Positions 16,291-27,659 are shown, numbered from the stretch's first letter. The stretch: DNA of 49,100 nt from Acidobacteriota bacterium (GCA_021818865.1 JAKASX010000016.1:1-49100); one strand, 5' to 3'. Made by a program: numbers and translations. Notes: generated by a model not told the origin, from the sequence alone.

Positions 16291-17799
16291 ATGAAGCGTA
16301 AAAACATGCCGGCAACGGGGATGCAGGAATCGCGGCGCGGTCTCGGCGGCAACGCGCGCGGGCGATTCATGACGAACGCAAAGGCGCGACGCAAGTTGCT
16401 CAGCGGCGCGGCCGCGGCGGCGTGCGGCCTGATTTGGCTCGGCGTGGCGCGGGCGCAGGCACAGGCGCTAAAGCCCGCGCCGGTCGCGCTCGCACCGCAG
16501 ACCCTTTCGATGGCTCAGCCGAAAAGCACCTCCGTCGGTCCGCCGCAAACGCTGAGCCTTTCCGACGCGATGGCGATGGCGCGCAAGAACAGTCCGCAAT
16601 TCCAGACGACGGCGACGACGGCGAAACTCGCGCACGAAAACCAGGTGCAGGCGAGCGCGGCGATGAAGCCGTCGTTCAGTTACCTGATGCAATACCTGAA
16701 TACGCAGGGCAACGGGATTTCTCCCGTCGGCCGGTTCGTCACGAACGACGGAGTGCACGTCTATCGCGCGTGGGGAGTGATGCATCAGGATATGCCCGGG
16801 AGCTTTTTCATCAACGCGGGGCCGCGACTGGCCGCATACGAAAAGGCGCTGGCGGACGCGGAAGAACAGGTGGCCGCGCGCGGATTGCGCGTGACGGTGA
16901 CGCAGGATTATTACGCGCTGCTCGTGGCCGAGCGCGAATACGCGACGGCGCAGCAGAGCCTGCGCAGCTCCGAGCGATTCCTGGCCATCAGCGAAGCGCT
17001 CGAACAGGGGGGCGAAGCGGCGCACACGGACGTGATCCGCTTCCAGCTCGACGTGAATCAGAAACAGCAGGCGTTGGCGGATGCCCAGCTCGCGATGTCG
17101 CAGGCGCGCCTGAATCTGGCCGTGCTGCTGTTCCCGCAGTTCAACGAGAATTTCACGGTGGTGGACGATCTGGATACGCCGCCGCCGCTGCCGGGTTTCG
17201 CACAGGCGGCCGCGATGGCGAAAACCCGGAATCCGGTGTTGAAGGCGGCCATGGCCGCCTATCACGCGGCGGGCGTGAACGTGGCGATTGCGAAATCGGC
17301 GTTTTTCCCGTCCTTGGCGATCGATTTCGACTACGGCATCGAGGCCAACGCGCTCGCCCTGCACAGCGTCAACACGACCGTCACGCATCCGGCGGGGGTG
17401 GTGCAGCCGAACCTGGGCTATTTCGTCACCTATTCGCTCAACATGCCGATCTGGGACTGGGGCGCACGATGGAGCAAGCTGCACGCGGCCGAGGATCAGA
17501 AGGAACTGGCGCAGGTGAACCTGTCGTACGCGCAACGACAGGTGCTCGCGCAGCTTTACAGCTTCTATAATGAAGCGGCAGTCGCGTGGAACAATCTGGG
17601 CAAGCTGCGGCGCGCGGTGGATCTGGCGGCGCGGAATTTGCAGTTGGTGACGATGCAATACCAGGCGGGTGAAACGCAAGTGCTGCAAGTGCTTGACGCC
17701 GAAAACTCGCTGGAACTGGCGCGCAATGCGGACGCCGCCGGCGCGGCTCGCTATCACGACGCGCTGGCCGTGCTCGAAACGATGACGGGGAGGTTCTGA
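16291..17799 (+). CDS. TolC-family outer-membrane efflux protein
   Basis: 502 residues. SD GGAGAGG precedes the ATG at 16291. The N-terminus is long, with a signal peptide ending near residue 58 (GVARAQA) after about 30 polar residues; an internal ATG at 16369 gives a more usual signal peptide but has no SD. The mature part has the TolC pattern of two repeated helical halves rich in A, Q and N (SLSDAMAMARKNSP, QDYYALLVAEREYATAQQSL, QYQAGETQVLQVLDAENSLELARN). It forms the outer-membrane channel of the tripartite pump encoded with the next two genes; the gap to the adaptor is 2 bp. Confidence 0.9.
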   Translation: MKRKNMPATGMQESRRGLGGNARGRFMTNAKARRKLLSGAAAAACGLIWLGVARAQAQALKPAPVALAPQTLSMAQPKSTSVGPPQTLSLSDAMAMARKNSPQFQTTATTAKLAHENQVQASAAMKPSFSYLMQYLNTQGNGISPVGRFVTNDGVHVYRAWGVMHQDMPGSFFINAGPRLAAYEKALADAEEQVAARGLRVTVTQDYYALLVAEREYATAQQSLRSSERFLAISEALEQGGEAAHTDVIRFQLDVNQKQQALADAQLAMSQARLNLAVLLFPQFNENFTVVDDLDTPPPLPGFAQAAAMAKTRNPVLKAAMAAYHAAGVNVAIAKSAFFPSLAIDFDYGIEANALALHSVNTTVTHPAGVVQPNLGYFVTYSLNMPIWDWGARWSKLHAAEDQKELAQVNLSYAQRQVLAQLYSFYNEAAVAWNNLGKLRRAVDLAARNLQLVTMQYQAGETQVLQVLDAENSLELARNADAAGAARYHDALAVLETMTGRF

Positions 17800-17801
17800 A
17801 G

Positions 17802-19070
17802 GTGGACCGAAGCCTTCGCGCAACTTTGGCAGCTGGATTGGCCGTGGTCGCATGTCTGGCCGCGGCCGGTTGCGGCGCCGCGCCCGCGAAACCCGCAGAG
17901 CCGGTGGTCGAAGTGCAGGCCGCGACCGTCGAACGGAAAACGATCCAGGACGTGATTTCGGCCGACGCGGTGCTCTACGCGCGAACCGAAGCCACGATCG
18001 TCCCCAAAATCAGCGCGCCGATCGAAAAATTTTACGTGAACCGCGGCAGCCCCGTGCGCGCAGGCCAACTGCTGGCGGTACTCGAAAACAAAGACCTGGA
18101 AGCGGCGGTCGAGGAGGCCAAAGGCGCGTACGAACAGGCGCAAGCGGCCTACGCCACCAGCACGAAGGAGAGCCTGCCGCAGCAGATACAGGCGGCGGAA
18201 CTGAACGTGAGAGCGACGCGGCAGGCGCAAGCGGCGCAACGGCTGATCTACGAAAGCCGGTCGAAGCTTTTCCGCTCGGGCGCGATCGCGCGCAACCTCA
18301 TGAACGAATCCCACGTTGCCTACATTCAGGCGCGCAATCAATACGAAATGGCGGTGGCGCAATTGAACGGCCTCAAAGCAGTGGGACGCAGCGCGGCGCT
18401 GCGGTCCGCCGCCGGGCAACTGGCTTCGGCGAAAGGCCGATACCAGGCCGCGCTCGCCAATCTGCAATATTCCGAAATTCGGAGTCCGATCACCGGGGTG
18501 GTGACCGATCGCCCGCTTTACGAGGGCCAGATGGCCACGGCCGGAACGCCGATGATGACGGTGATGGACCTGGCCGACGTCATCGGGCGCGCCTACATTT
18601 CGCCGCAACAGGCAGCGCTGCTGAAAGTGGGCGACGCGTCGAGCATTGATCCGGGCAGCGGGCTCGCCGCAGTCCCGGCGAAAGTGACAGTTGTGAGTCC
18701 GGCGCTCGATCCAGGCAGCACAACGGTGCAGGTATGGGTTGAGGCGGCGAATCCGGGCGACCGGTTGAAACCCGGCGAAACGGTGCACGTGAACATGGTG
18801 GCGCGAACGATTCCGAATGCGCTGGTGGTGCCAAGCGCCGCGATTTTGACCGCGACCGACGGAACCACATCGGTGATGGTGATTGGGCCGCAGGACCACG
18901 CGCACCAAACCACGGTGCAAACTGGCGTGCGCTCGGGTGGCGAAGTGCAGATCATTAGCGGGTTGCGTGGGGGCGAGCGCGTGGTCACAACCGGCGCGTA
19001 CGGACTGCCGGACGGCACCAAAGTGCTCGTCACCGGCGTGGCGAAGCCGACCGCCGGACCCGGCGAGTGA
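17802..19070 (+). CDS. RND efflux periplasmic adaptor (membrane fusion protein), lipoprotein
   Basis: 422 residues starting at GTG behind GGGGAGG. The signal sequence ends in AAAGC, a lipobox-like site with C24, so it is probably an inner-membrane-anchored lipoprotein. The HlyD/AcrA layout is visible: a lipoyl half (IEKFYVNRGSPVRAGQLLAVLE), a long alpha-hairpin (about 95-215), the second lipoyl half and beta-barrel (SEIRSPITGVVTDRPLYEGQM), and a membrane-proximal domain ending in GLPDGTKV. It bridges the RND pump and the TolC-type channel. The stop overlaps the pump start (GTGA). Confidence 0.92.
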   Translation: MDRSLRATLAAGLAVVACLAAAGCGAAPAKPAEPVVEVQAATVERKTIQDVISADAVLYARTEATIVPKISAPIEKFYVNRGSPVRAGQLLAVLENKDLEAAVEEAKGAYEQAQAAYATSTKESLPQQIQAAELNVRATRQAQAAQRLIYESRSKLFRSGAIARNLMNESHVAYIQARNQYEMAVAQLNGLKAVGRSAALRSAAGQLASAKGRYQAALANLQYSEIRSPITGVVTDRPLYEGQMATAGTPMMTVMDLADVIGRAYISPQQAALLKVGDASSIDPGSGLAAVPAKVTVVSPALDPGSTTVQVWVEAANPGDRLKPGETVHVNMVARTIPNALVVPSAAILTATDGTTSVMVIGPQDHAHQTTVQTGVRSGGEVQIISGLRGGERVVTTGAYGLPDGTKVLVTGVAKPTAGPGE

Positions 19071-22000
19071 GGACGGACCGGCGATCCATGGCAGCCTCCA
19101 ACAGTCCTCACACTCCGACGAAACAGCAGGCGCCGGAAAAGGAATCGGCCGCCTACTGGTTTGCGCGCGAACACAAATCCATCATTTTCCTGATCGTGAC
19201 GCTGGCGCTGGTGGGCGGGTACCTGGCGTTCAGCATTCCGATCGCCGTTTTTCCGTCGACGGATTTTCCGCGAATCATCATCGGCGTGGACAACGGCGTG
19301 ATGCCGATCGATCAGATGCTCGTGACGATCACGCGGCCGGTGGAAGAAGCGGTGAGCGGGGTGCGCGGGATCGAGGACGTGCAATCGATCACCAGCCGGG
19401 GATCGGCGGAAATCGATCTGTATTTCAGTTGGCGCGTGAACATGTTTCGCACGCTGCAGCGCGTGAACGCGGCTCTGGCCCGCGTCGAAACGACGCTGCC
19501 AGCCACGGCACAGGTATCGGCGCAGCGCCTCGAATTTTCGAGCTTCCCGATTCTGGGCTACGGGATGACGTCGAAAACGGTGCCGCAGACCGAGCTGTGG
19601 GAGCTGGCGACCTACGTGATCGAGCCGCGCCTGGCCAGCCTGCCCGGCGTTTCGACCATCCTGATTCAGGGCGGAAAAGTGCCGGAATTCCACGTGATTC
19701 CCGATCCGGCGAAGCTGCGCGTGGCCGGCGTGAACGTCTCCGACATTCTGGCCGCGGTCGAGCGATCGAATATCGTCGAGTCGCCGGGGCTGCTCGAGCA
19801 GAAGCATCAGCTGTTTTTGGGGTTGATCAGCGGACAGCCGCACGATCCGAAGGAAATCGCGCATATTTTCATCAAGAACTCGCCCGACGGCACGCCGATT
19901 TACGTCGGCGACGTCGCCAAGGTGGTGCCGTCCGTCCAGCCGCAATACACCATCTGCACCGCGAATGGGAAGCCCGCGGTTTTGATCAACGTGAACCGGC
20001 AGCGCGGCAGCAACACGGTGCAGGTGGCGAACGAAGTGAATGCGGAACTGGCGAAAATCGAAAAGACGCTGCCGCCCGGCATCCATTTCAGCACGTTCTA
20101 CGACCAATCTTGGATCGTGCGGGAATCCATCAAGAGCGTTCGCGACGCGATTCTGATCGGGCTGCTGCTGGCTTCGGCGGTGCTGGTGCTGTTCTTGCGG
20201 GACTGGGGCACGTCGTTCATCGCCGGGATGGTGATTCCGATCAGTTTGCTCGTCACGTTCATCGTGCTGAAGTTTCTCGGCCAGAGTTTCAACCTGATGA
20301 CGCTCGGCGGGATGGCCGCGGCGGTTGGGTTAATCATCGACGACGCGATCGTGGTGCTGGAAAACGTCGTGCTGCATCGGGAAGCGGGCGAGCCGCGAAT
20401 GCGCGCCGTGTCGCTCACGCTGCAAGAGCTGTCCGTGCCGCTCATCGGATCTACGCTGACGCCGATCGTCGTGTTTTTGCCGCTGATCGCCATCACGGGC
20501 GTCACCGGCGTTTTCTTCCGGGCGCTCGCGCTGACGATTGGCGCGGCGCTATTCACTTCGCTCGCATTAGCGCTCACTTGGACACCGACCCTCTGCCTCT
20601 ACCTGTTGAAGCCGCAGGCAGGGCGCGGGGAAAGCGGTTCGGCGGCCGAGTCGGGCACGGAATCGAAGCTCGCGCCCGCTGCCGGTGAAACGGGCGAGCC
20701 GGCAATCAGCGAAGAAGAGCGAAAACACCAGGAAATCAGCCGCCTGCTGCAAGCCGAAGAAGCGCACTTGATGAAAGGGCAATTCGGGCGAATCATTCGC
20801 TTCTACGAGCGGTGGTTCCGACGCAGCCTGCGCAAGCCGGTCTGGGTTCCCATTCTTGCGGTGGGGCTGATTTTGATTTCGTTCGTGTGCTACCAGCGGA
20901 TCGGGTCGGATTTGCTGCCGAAAATGGACGAGGGCAGCTTCATTCTGGACTACGTGACGCCGCCGGGCAGTTCGCTGACGGAAAGCAACCGGATGATCCA
21001 TCAGATCGGGAACATCCTGCGGACGATTCCGGAAGTGAAAGCGACTTCGCGCCGCACCGGGCTGCAATTGGGCCTGGCCGCGGTGACGGAAGCGAATATC
21101 GGCGATATTTCCATCAACCTGAAATCGAATCGCAGCCGCGATATATGGTCCATCATCAACGAAGTGCGTCATCGCGTGGAGGCGGCCGAGCCGGCCGTGG
21201 AAGTCGACTTCACACAGAAGCTGCAGGACATGATCGGCGACCTGACCAGCGCGCCGCAGCCGATCGATATCATGATGTTTTCGCCGGATGCGAAGCTTCT
21301 CGATTCGTGGGCGCCGCGCGTGGCCGACGCCATCAGCGCGATCCAAGTGAACGGGAAGCATCCGGTGGTGGACGTGGATAACGGCATCGATTCGACCACG
21401 AGCGGGCCGGCGATTTCCTACCAGGTGCACGCGGCGCGTGCCGCGAATGCCGGATTTTCGCCGCAGGAAATCGCCGACGAGGCGAAGGCGATGCTCAACG
21501 GCGTGGCCGCTCCGCAGCCGATCGTGGTGAACGACCGGCCGTACCGGCTGCGCATCCGGTACCCGGAGCGGATTCGCGCTTCGCTCGACGCAATGAACAA
21601 CACGATGATCGTCAGCCCGAACGGGCAGACGGCGAATCTGGGATCGCTCGCCTCGATGACCGATCTGCCGGGGCAGACGGAAATTCTGGAGGATCACGAG
21701 CAGCGATACGTCGCGGTGACGGCGCGGCTGAACGGGCTCGACATGGGGCACGGGATCGAAGCGGTGCAGGCGGTGCTCGCGAAATTGCACATGCCGCCAT
21801 CAATCCGCATCGAATACGGCGGACTGTACAAGACGCAGCAGAAATCGTTTCACGACCTGTTGCTGGTGCTGGCGCTGGCGATCGTTTTCGTGTTTCTGGT
21901 TCTGCTGTTTGAATTCAAGAATTTTTCGGCCCCGATTTCGATTCTGGTTTCGGCGGTGCTTTCAACGACGGGGGTATTTCTGGCGCTGTTCCTCACCGGT

Positions 22001-22354
22001 GTCACGTTCAATTTGTCTTCGTTCATGGGCCTGATCATGGTGATCGGGATCGTGGCGAAGAACGGGATTCTGCTGCTCGACGCGGACGAGAAATTCCGCG
22101 CGGCGGGTTTTTCGCGCGCGGAATCCATTTTCCAGGCCGGGCGGCGGCGGCTGCGGCCGATCACGATGACGGCGATTGCAGCGGTGCTCGGGATGCTGCC
22201 ATTGTCGCTGGCGATTGGTTCCGGATCCGAGATGCTACAACCGCTGGCGATTGCGGTGATTGGCGGATTGCTGATCGCCATGGTGCTATCGCTCTTCGTT
22301 ACGCCGACGATCTACTACTACATGACGCGCGGGGACGACCGGACGCCGCTCTGA
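19067..22354 (+). CDS. RND-superfamily efflux pump (AcrB/MdtB-like)
   Basis: 1095 residues from the overlapping GTG; an ATG at 19088 is an alternative. Two halves of one plus five transmembrane helices surround two large periplasmic loops. In TM4 the proton-relay pair is D425/D426 in GLIIDDAIVVLENV. A second-half hallmark is GLIMVIGIVAKNGILLLD. Between the halves lies a cytoplasmic linker of about 75 residues, rich in Glu and Lys (about 522-590), longer than in many pumps. The motifs fit the HAE1 multidrug group or a broad acidobacterial subgroup more than the metal (CzcA) group; the substrate is not readable. It is the last gene of the operon. Confidence 0.92.
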   Translation: MRTDRRSMAASNSPHTPTKQQAPEKESAAYWFAREHKSIIFLIVTLALVGGYLAFSIPIAVFPSTDFPRIIIGVDNGVMPIDQMLVTITRPVEEAVSGVRGIEDVQSITSRGSAEIDLYFSWRVNMFRTLQRVNAALARVETTLPATAQVSAQRLEFSSFPILGYGMTSKTVPQTELWELATYVIEPRLASLPGVSTILIQGGKVPEFHVIPDPAKLRVAGVNVSDILAAVERSNIVESPGLLEQKHQLFLGLISGQPHDPKEIAHIFIKNSPDGTPIYVGDVAKVVPSVQPQYTICTANGKPAVLINVNRQRGSNTVQVANEVNAELAKIEKTLPPGIHFSTFYDQSWIVRESIKSVRDAILIGLLLASAVLVLFLRDWGTSFIAGMVIPISLLVTFIVLKFLGQSFNLMTLGGMAAAVGLIIDDAIVVLENVVLHREAGEPRMRAVSLTLQELSVPLIGSTLTPIVVFLPLIAITGVTGVFFRALALTIGAALFTSLALALTWTPTLCLYLLKPQAGRGESGSAAESGTESKLAPAAGETGEPAISEEERKHQEISRLLQAEEAHLMKGQFGRIIRFYERWFRRSLRKPVWVPILAVGLILISFVCYQRIGSDLLPKMDEGSFILDYVTPPGSSLTESNRMIHQIGNILRTIPEVKATSRRTGLQLGLAAVTEANIGDISINLKSNRSRDIWSIINEVRHRVEAAEPAVEVDFTQKLQDMIGDLTSAPQPIDIMMFSPDAKLLDSWAPRVADAISAIQVNGKHPVVDVDNGIDSTTSGPAISYQVHAARAANAGFSPQEIADEAKAMLNGVAAPQPIVVNDRPYRLRIRYPERIRASLDAMNNTMIVSPNGQTANLGSLASMTDLPGQTEILEDHEQRYVAVTARLNGLDMGHGIEAVQAVLAKLHMPPSIRIEYGGLYKTQQKSFHDLLLVLALAIVFVFLVLLFEFKNFSAPISILVSAVLSTTGVFLALFLTGVTFNLSSFMGLIMVIGIVAKNGILLLDADEKFRAAGFSRAESIFQAGRRRLRPITMTAIAAVLGMLPLSLAIGSGSEMLQPLAIAVIGGLLIAMVLSLFVTPTIYYYMTRGDDRTPL

Positions 22355-22363
22355 CGGCTCTGC

Positions 22364-22379
22364 CGGGAATTTTTTCCCG
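22364..22379 (+). terminator. Hairpin after the RND pump
   Basis: CGGGAA, a TTTT loop and TTCCCG form a 6-bp perfect stem 10 bp after the pump stop. No trailing T-run exists on the plus strand, so termination is uncertain. Confidence 0.4.
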
Positions 22380-22400
22380 CAGCTGGCGTGGAGGAGCCCA

Positions 22401-22517
22401 ACCTACCGCAAGGCCTTCGAGCGCACCTTGCATCAGATCGGCCTGGCCCTCCTGGTTCGCGAAGTGCGAGAGAACGCAGGTCTGACTCAGGTCGAGCTTG
22501 CGAGGAAAGTTGGTACC
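22401..22517 (+). pseudogene. Truncated XRE-type HTH repressor fragment
   Basis: An open frame reads TYRKAFERTLHQ and continues to REVRENAGLTQVELARKVG, closely matching the first two helices of XRE/HigA-like repressors (consensus L-R-x-A-R-x2-A-G-L-T-Q-x2-L-A-x2-L-G). The recognition helix and everything after it are missing. From about 22518 the DNA is instead the antisense of the small membrane protein gene. There is no ATG at the beginning. It is a gene remnant cut by rearrangement. Confidence 0.6.
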
Positions 22518-22528
22518 ATTAAGCGGTA

Positions 22529-22822
22529 TTACCGTCTCGCGAAGATTCCAAAACCCCAGGCTGCCACGATAAGGCTGACAAACATAAACGCCATCAAGAT
22601 GAGCGTTCAGAGCAGAAGCTGCCCGCCCGGGTAGAACCGTTTGTATTCACGGTTGAGTCTCAGGCGCTTGGCCAGGTACCAGCCTAGTTGTCCGAATTTT
22701 TCTGCCTCTGGCAATTTTTCATTTACCTTGTCGACCATTTCGAAAGTGAGAAAAGTGGACAGGAGGCCGCAAGCTGCGACACACGCAACGGCAACTACTC
22801 CGACGACGATTCGGACGGTCAT
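22529..22822 (-). pseudogene. Small two-helix membrane protein split by an in-frame TGA
   Basis: From the ATG at 22822 a frame encodes a hydrophobic helix (VRIVVGVVAVACVAACGLL), then a charged stretch (MVDKVNEKLPEAEKFGQLGWYLAKRLRLNREYKRFYPGGQLLL), and stops at TGA 22609-22607. The same frame continues without frameshift: after the TGA it reads TLILMAFMFVSLIVAAWGFG, a second membrane helix, and ends at TAA 22531-22529. The simplest reading is a 97-residue two-helix protein with one nonsense mutation, for example CGA to TGA. A functional 71-residue one-helix product is the alternative. No function is known. Confidence 0.6.
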
Positions 22823-22949
22823 TGCAAACGCCAATAGGCTACCCCAGGTCGGCTGTTGCAGTCGCCCTTCTTGAACTGACTGTCAGAGCAAAGTGAGAAT
22901 GTCCGGTCTCGTCGGCCCTCCCCACCCCGACGGAACCGGACATTTCTAC

Positions 22950-23000
22950 TTTGCGTTGATATGGCCAGGCCCTGGCGATTTCCGTGGAAGGCGCGCTCAT
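22950..23000 (-). pseudogene. Remnant of an ECF sigma gene (N-terminal codons plus C-terminal scrap)
   Basis: From ATG 23000-22998 the minus strand reads MSAPSTEI, matching MGAPSTEI at the start of the intact sigma gene at 31234, and then directly RAW, which matches the sigma C-terminus (RAWLLREL). Similarity to the intact gene stops around 22960. It is an internally deleted, dead copy. Its upstream side is the shared leader of the exported gene at 23127. Confidence 0.6.
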
Positions 23001-23126
23001 GGACAGCTCCCACTCTGCGTGGGCCGAAAAAAGACGCCAGACGTGGCCGCTTTTGACGGCAAATTCCGCCTATACCAGCGGGGGAGAGCACGCTCTCAGG
23101 ATGTTCTCCTCAAGAAGGGGGAAAAC
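23001..23126 (+). promoter_or_regulatory. Shared structured leader, copy 1
   Basis: 126 bp that match the leader before 27001 almost base for base, although the downstream proteins are unrelated. Visible parts are a hairpin CCCAC/GTGGG near 23010, a conserved GACGTGGCCGCTTTT block, a CGGCAAATTCCG hairpin, and a segment where GGAGA can pair with TCTCC, followed by the SD AAGGGGG. It also begins at a sigma-gene start on the other strand, so it should hold a divergent promoter. Confidence 0.55.
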
Positions 23127-23651
23127 ATGCGTATCATCGCGAAAGCAGGTCTCTGCATGGTCGTGCTGCTGCTTACCGCCAGCGCGGCAATCGCGCAGAG
23201 CGGATCGAGTCAGGTCGTGTTCAGCGATACGGGCAGTACGATGGCTCTCTCGGGAAACAGCAAACAAACGTCCACACCGTTCGGCTTCTGGATCTGGTGC
23301 GACGCCCAGGCAGCGCCCGGCAGCAATGGCACCTACACGGGCGCCTGCAACGGAAGTATGTATTTTTACAAGCTGCAAACTCAGGCAACGTCCATCGTTG
23401 GGTTTGTGACAGAAAACTCCACAGACCCCGTGACTTACACGATGAACGTTTTCCAGGGGACGTTTGCAGAGTTTATGCACGGCAAGCTCAACCCGCCGTA
23501 CATGTGCACTGTAACCAATACCACCCCGGTTGTGAATGGCCCTGGAAATACGGTGCAGGTGAGTTGCATGTTCGCCAATTCTCTTGGCGGAGGAACGGGC
23601 TCTTCGACGGATACCGGCACGGTAGTGAACATCACCGGCCCGTCCAACTAG
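23127..23651 (+). CDS. Small exported protein of unknown family
   Basis: 174 residues. The signal peptide ends in AIA before QSGSS. The mature protein is rich in Thr, Ser, Asn and Gly, has four cysteines, and is predicted from its alternating pattern to be all-beta (VGFVTENSTDPVTYTMNVFQGTF, NTVQVSCMFAN). The start at 23127 is set by AAGGGGGAAAAC. It is not related by eye to the exported proteins at 27001 or 31995 but uses the same leader, which suggests shared control by the sigma/kinase system. Confidence 0.7.
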   Translation: MRIIAKAGLCMVVLLLTASAAIAQSGSSQVVFSDTGSTMALSGNSKQTSTPFGFWIWCDAQAAPGSNGTYTGACNGSMYFYKLQTQATSIVGFVTENSTDPVTYTMNVFQGTFAEFMHGKLNPPYMCTVTNTTPVVNGPGNTVQVSCMFANSLGGGTGSSTDTGTVVNITGPSN

Positions 23652-23657
23652 CACTGG

Positions 23658-23746
23658 GCCGGCGTCTGAGGCTCGGGAGGCGCTTCGAGAAGCGAGCGCT
23701 TGCGTCCCTCAACCGCGAGAACCGGGGTCGGGGCAAGGACGCCGGC
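23658..23746. repeat. Structured inverted repeat downstream of the exported gene
   Basis: GCCGGCGTC (23658-23666) and GACGCCGGC (23738-23746) are perfect inverted 9-mers enclosing a perfect palindrome CGCTTC-GA-GAAGCG (23681-23694). The position, just after a stop and before a convergent gene, suits a transcription end or a short mobile repeat. The rest of 23747-23840 shows nothing recognised. Confidence 0.4.
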
Positions 23747-23840
23747 TTAAGGCTCCCGGAACGGACGCGGAGCCGCGTCAGTTTGGCGAACCGTAGGGGT
23801 GAATGCGCCTGCAACAATGTTGTCCCGGTAGAAGCAATGC

Positions 23841-23905
23841 GCCGTGTAATTCGCAGGGCGAGAAGACCCGTGGGATGCGGGCGCGCGGAAAGGCGGGACG
23901 CAGCG
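23841..23905. repeat. Kinase 3'-flank repeat, copy 1
   Basis: About 65 bp next to the stop of the kinase at 23920 match 27734-27797 next to the stop of the second kinase (GCCGTGTAATTCGCAG, GTGGGATG, GCGCGGAAAGGC). It shows that the duplicated unit includes the 3' flank and not only the gene. Confidence 0.65.
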
Positions 23906-23919
23906 TAAGAACTGGCCGG

Positions 23920-26784
<2,865 letters not shown>

Positions 26785-26804
26785 GCTTAGCTGGTTGGCT
26801 AATC

Positions 26805-26870
26805 CTACGCCTGCCGGCGTAGCTCCCGCAATAGCGAGGCCCCGGGGGTTTCCCCAGAAAGTACGCCCAT
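26805..26870 (-). pseudogene. Internally deleted ECF sigma gene (21-codon in-frame remnant)
   Basis: From ATG 26870 a complete mini-frame reads MGVLSGETPGA then SLLRELRRQA and ends in TAG. Its ends match the intact sigma gene (MGAPSTE at the start, WLLRELRREA at the end); about 168 codons between them are absent and the frame is kept. It sits exactly where the sigma gene sits relative to kinase 2, 20 bp before the kinase start. It cannot encode a sigma factor. Confidence 0.7.
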
Positions 26871-27000
26871 GAACAGCCCCACTCCTCGCGGGCCGGAAAA
26901 AGATACCAGACGTGGCCGCTTTTGGCGGCAAATTCCGCCTACACCAGCGGGGGAGAGCACGCGCTCAGGATGTTCTCCTCGAAGAAAAAAGGAGGCAGCC
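26871..27000 (+). promoter_or_regulatory. Shared structured leader, copy 2
   Basis: About 130 bp nearly identical to 23001-23126. Features are the CCCAC-TCCTC-GCGGG hairpin (one mismatch), the GACGTGGCCGCTTTT block, the perfect hairpin GGCGG-CAAATT-CCGCC, and GGGGGAGAGCACGCGCTC with later TCTCC, ending in SD AAAAGGAGG. It lies between the divergent sigma remnant and the exported gene at 27001. Confidence 0.55.
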
Positions 27001-27531
27001 ATGAAACGCCTGGTAACCGTGATACTGATGTTCCTGTTTAGTGTCGCAGCGGGCTACGCGCAAGACAGTTCCGTGAAGATGCAGTCTTCCGGGCCGGAGA
27101 TGGTAACGGCATACAACGTACAGGTGAACACAACCACCTGCGAAGAAAAGTTGGCAGGGAACGGGAGCCTGGGACAGTTCACCTACCGCGAGCTGCGGGT
27201 GGACTCGAACAATTTCACGGTTACCGACGCTTGCCCCAACGGACATCTTCAAGTTACGGGCGGTGAGGGCATATTCCGCTTCAGTGACGGAAGCCTGATG
27301 TCGGTCAACATCACAGGAGGATCCATCTGCATAGATGCCAACCAGTTTGGCCACTTGACCGAGACGTATCAGGTGTCAAGCGGCACAGGGCGTTTCCAGA
27401 AGGCGACCGGCGAGCTTAGCCATACGGCGACGCTCAACGTGGTGCTCTCCGACGCCTCGGGCAATCCGCTGCTCTTGACGCATACGGGAACATTCGACGG
27501 AACCATTATCGGCGTGGCCGGGAGCAAATGA
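27001..27531 (+). CDS. Exported beta-rich protein, family shared with 31995
   Basis: 176 residues; the signal peptide ends in GYA before QDSS, and the SD is AAAAGGAGG. It is a paralogue of the protein at 31995-32549, with the same ordered blocks: LGQFTYREL, a GIFRFSDGSLMSVNITGG segment, LTETYQ, GTGRFQ and LNVVLSDASGNP, then G-x-F-x-GTI near the end. The alternating pattern suggests a small beta barrel, possibly like allene-oxide-cyclase-type barrels (weak guess). No enzyme residues can be assigned. Confidence 0.7.
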   Translation: MKRLVTVILMFLFSVAAGYAQDSSVKMQSSGPEMVTAYNVQVNTTTCEEKLAGNGSLGQFTYRELRVDSNNFTVTDACPNGHLQVTGGEGIFRFSDGSLMSVNITGGSICIDANQFGHLTETYQVSSGTGRFQKATGELSHTATLNVVLSDASGNPLLLTHTGTFDGTIIGVAGSK

Positions 27532-27536
27532 AGAAA

Positions 27537-27659
27537 GTAGAAGCTGTTGCATAACCCAACTTCTTGCAGGCGCGGCTTCCGCCATGACGTAAAGGCGGCC
27601 ACTAAAGAGCGCTTTGGCCTTCGCGGCCGATAGCAAACAGGTTATGCAACGGCTTCTAC
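27537..27659. mobile_element. 123-bp element with 20-bp terminal inverted repeats (MITE-like)
   Basis: The left end (27537-27556) and the inverted right end (27640-27659) agree in 19 of 20 bases, both reading GTAGAAGC-YG-TTGCATAACC outward to inward. The 83-bp interior codes for nothing and contains short self-complementary parts. No clear target duplication is visible. It looks like a non-autonomous insertion just after the exported gene; it could also fold into a long terminator-like hairpin. Confidence 0.6.

Noticed and set aside
22607-22609. Selenocysteine recoding of the in-frame TGA
   Set aside because: No SECIS-like hairpin seen after the codon and no selenoprotein motif; a nonsense mutation is simpler.
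22428-22634. A 68-residue complete small gene beginning at TTG with an HTH start
   Set aside because: Only the first part is HTH-like; from about 22518 it is the antisense of the membrane gene, so I treat it as a remnant and not a gene.
27369-27636. Small minus-strand genes across the 27537-27659 element
   Set aside because: They are antisense to the exported gene and cross the inverted-repeat element; no SD or domain.
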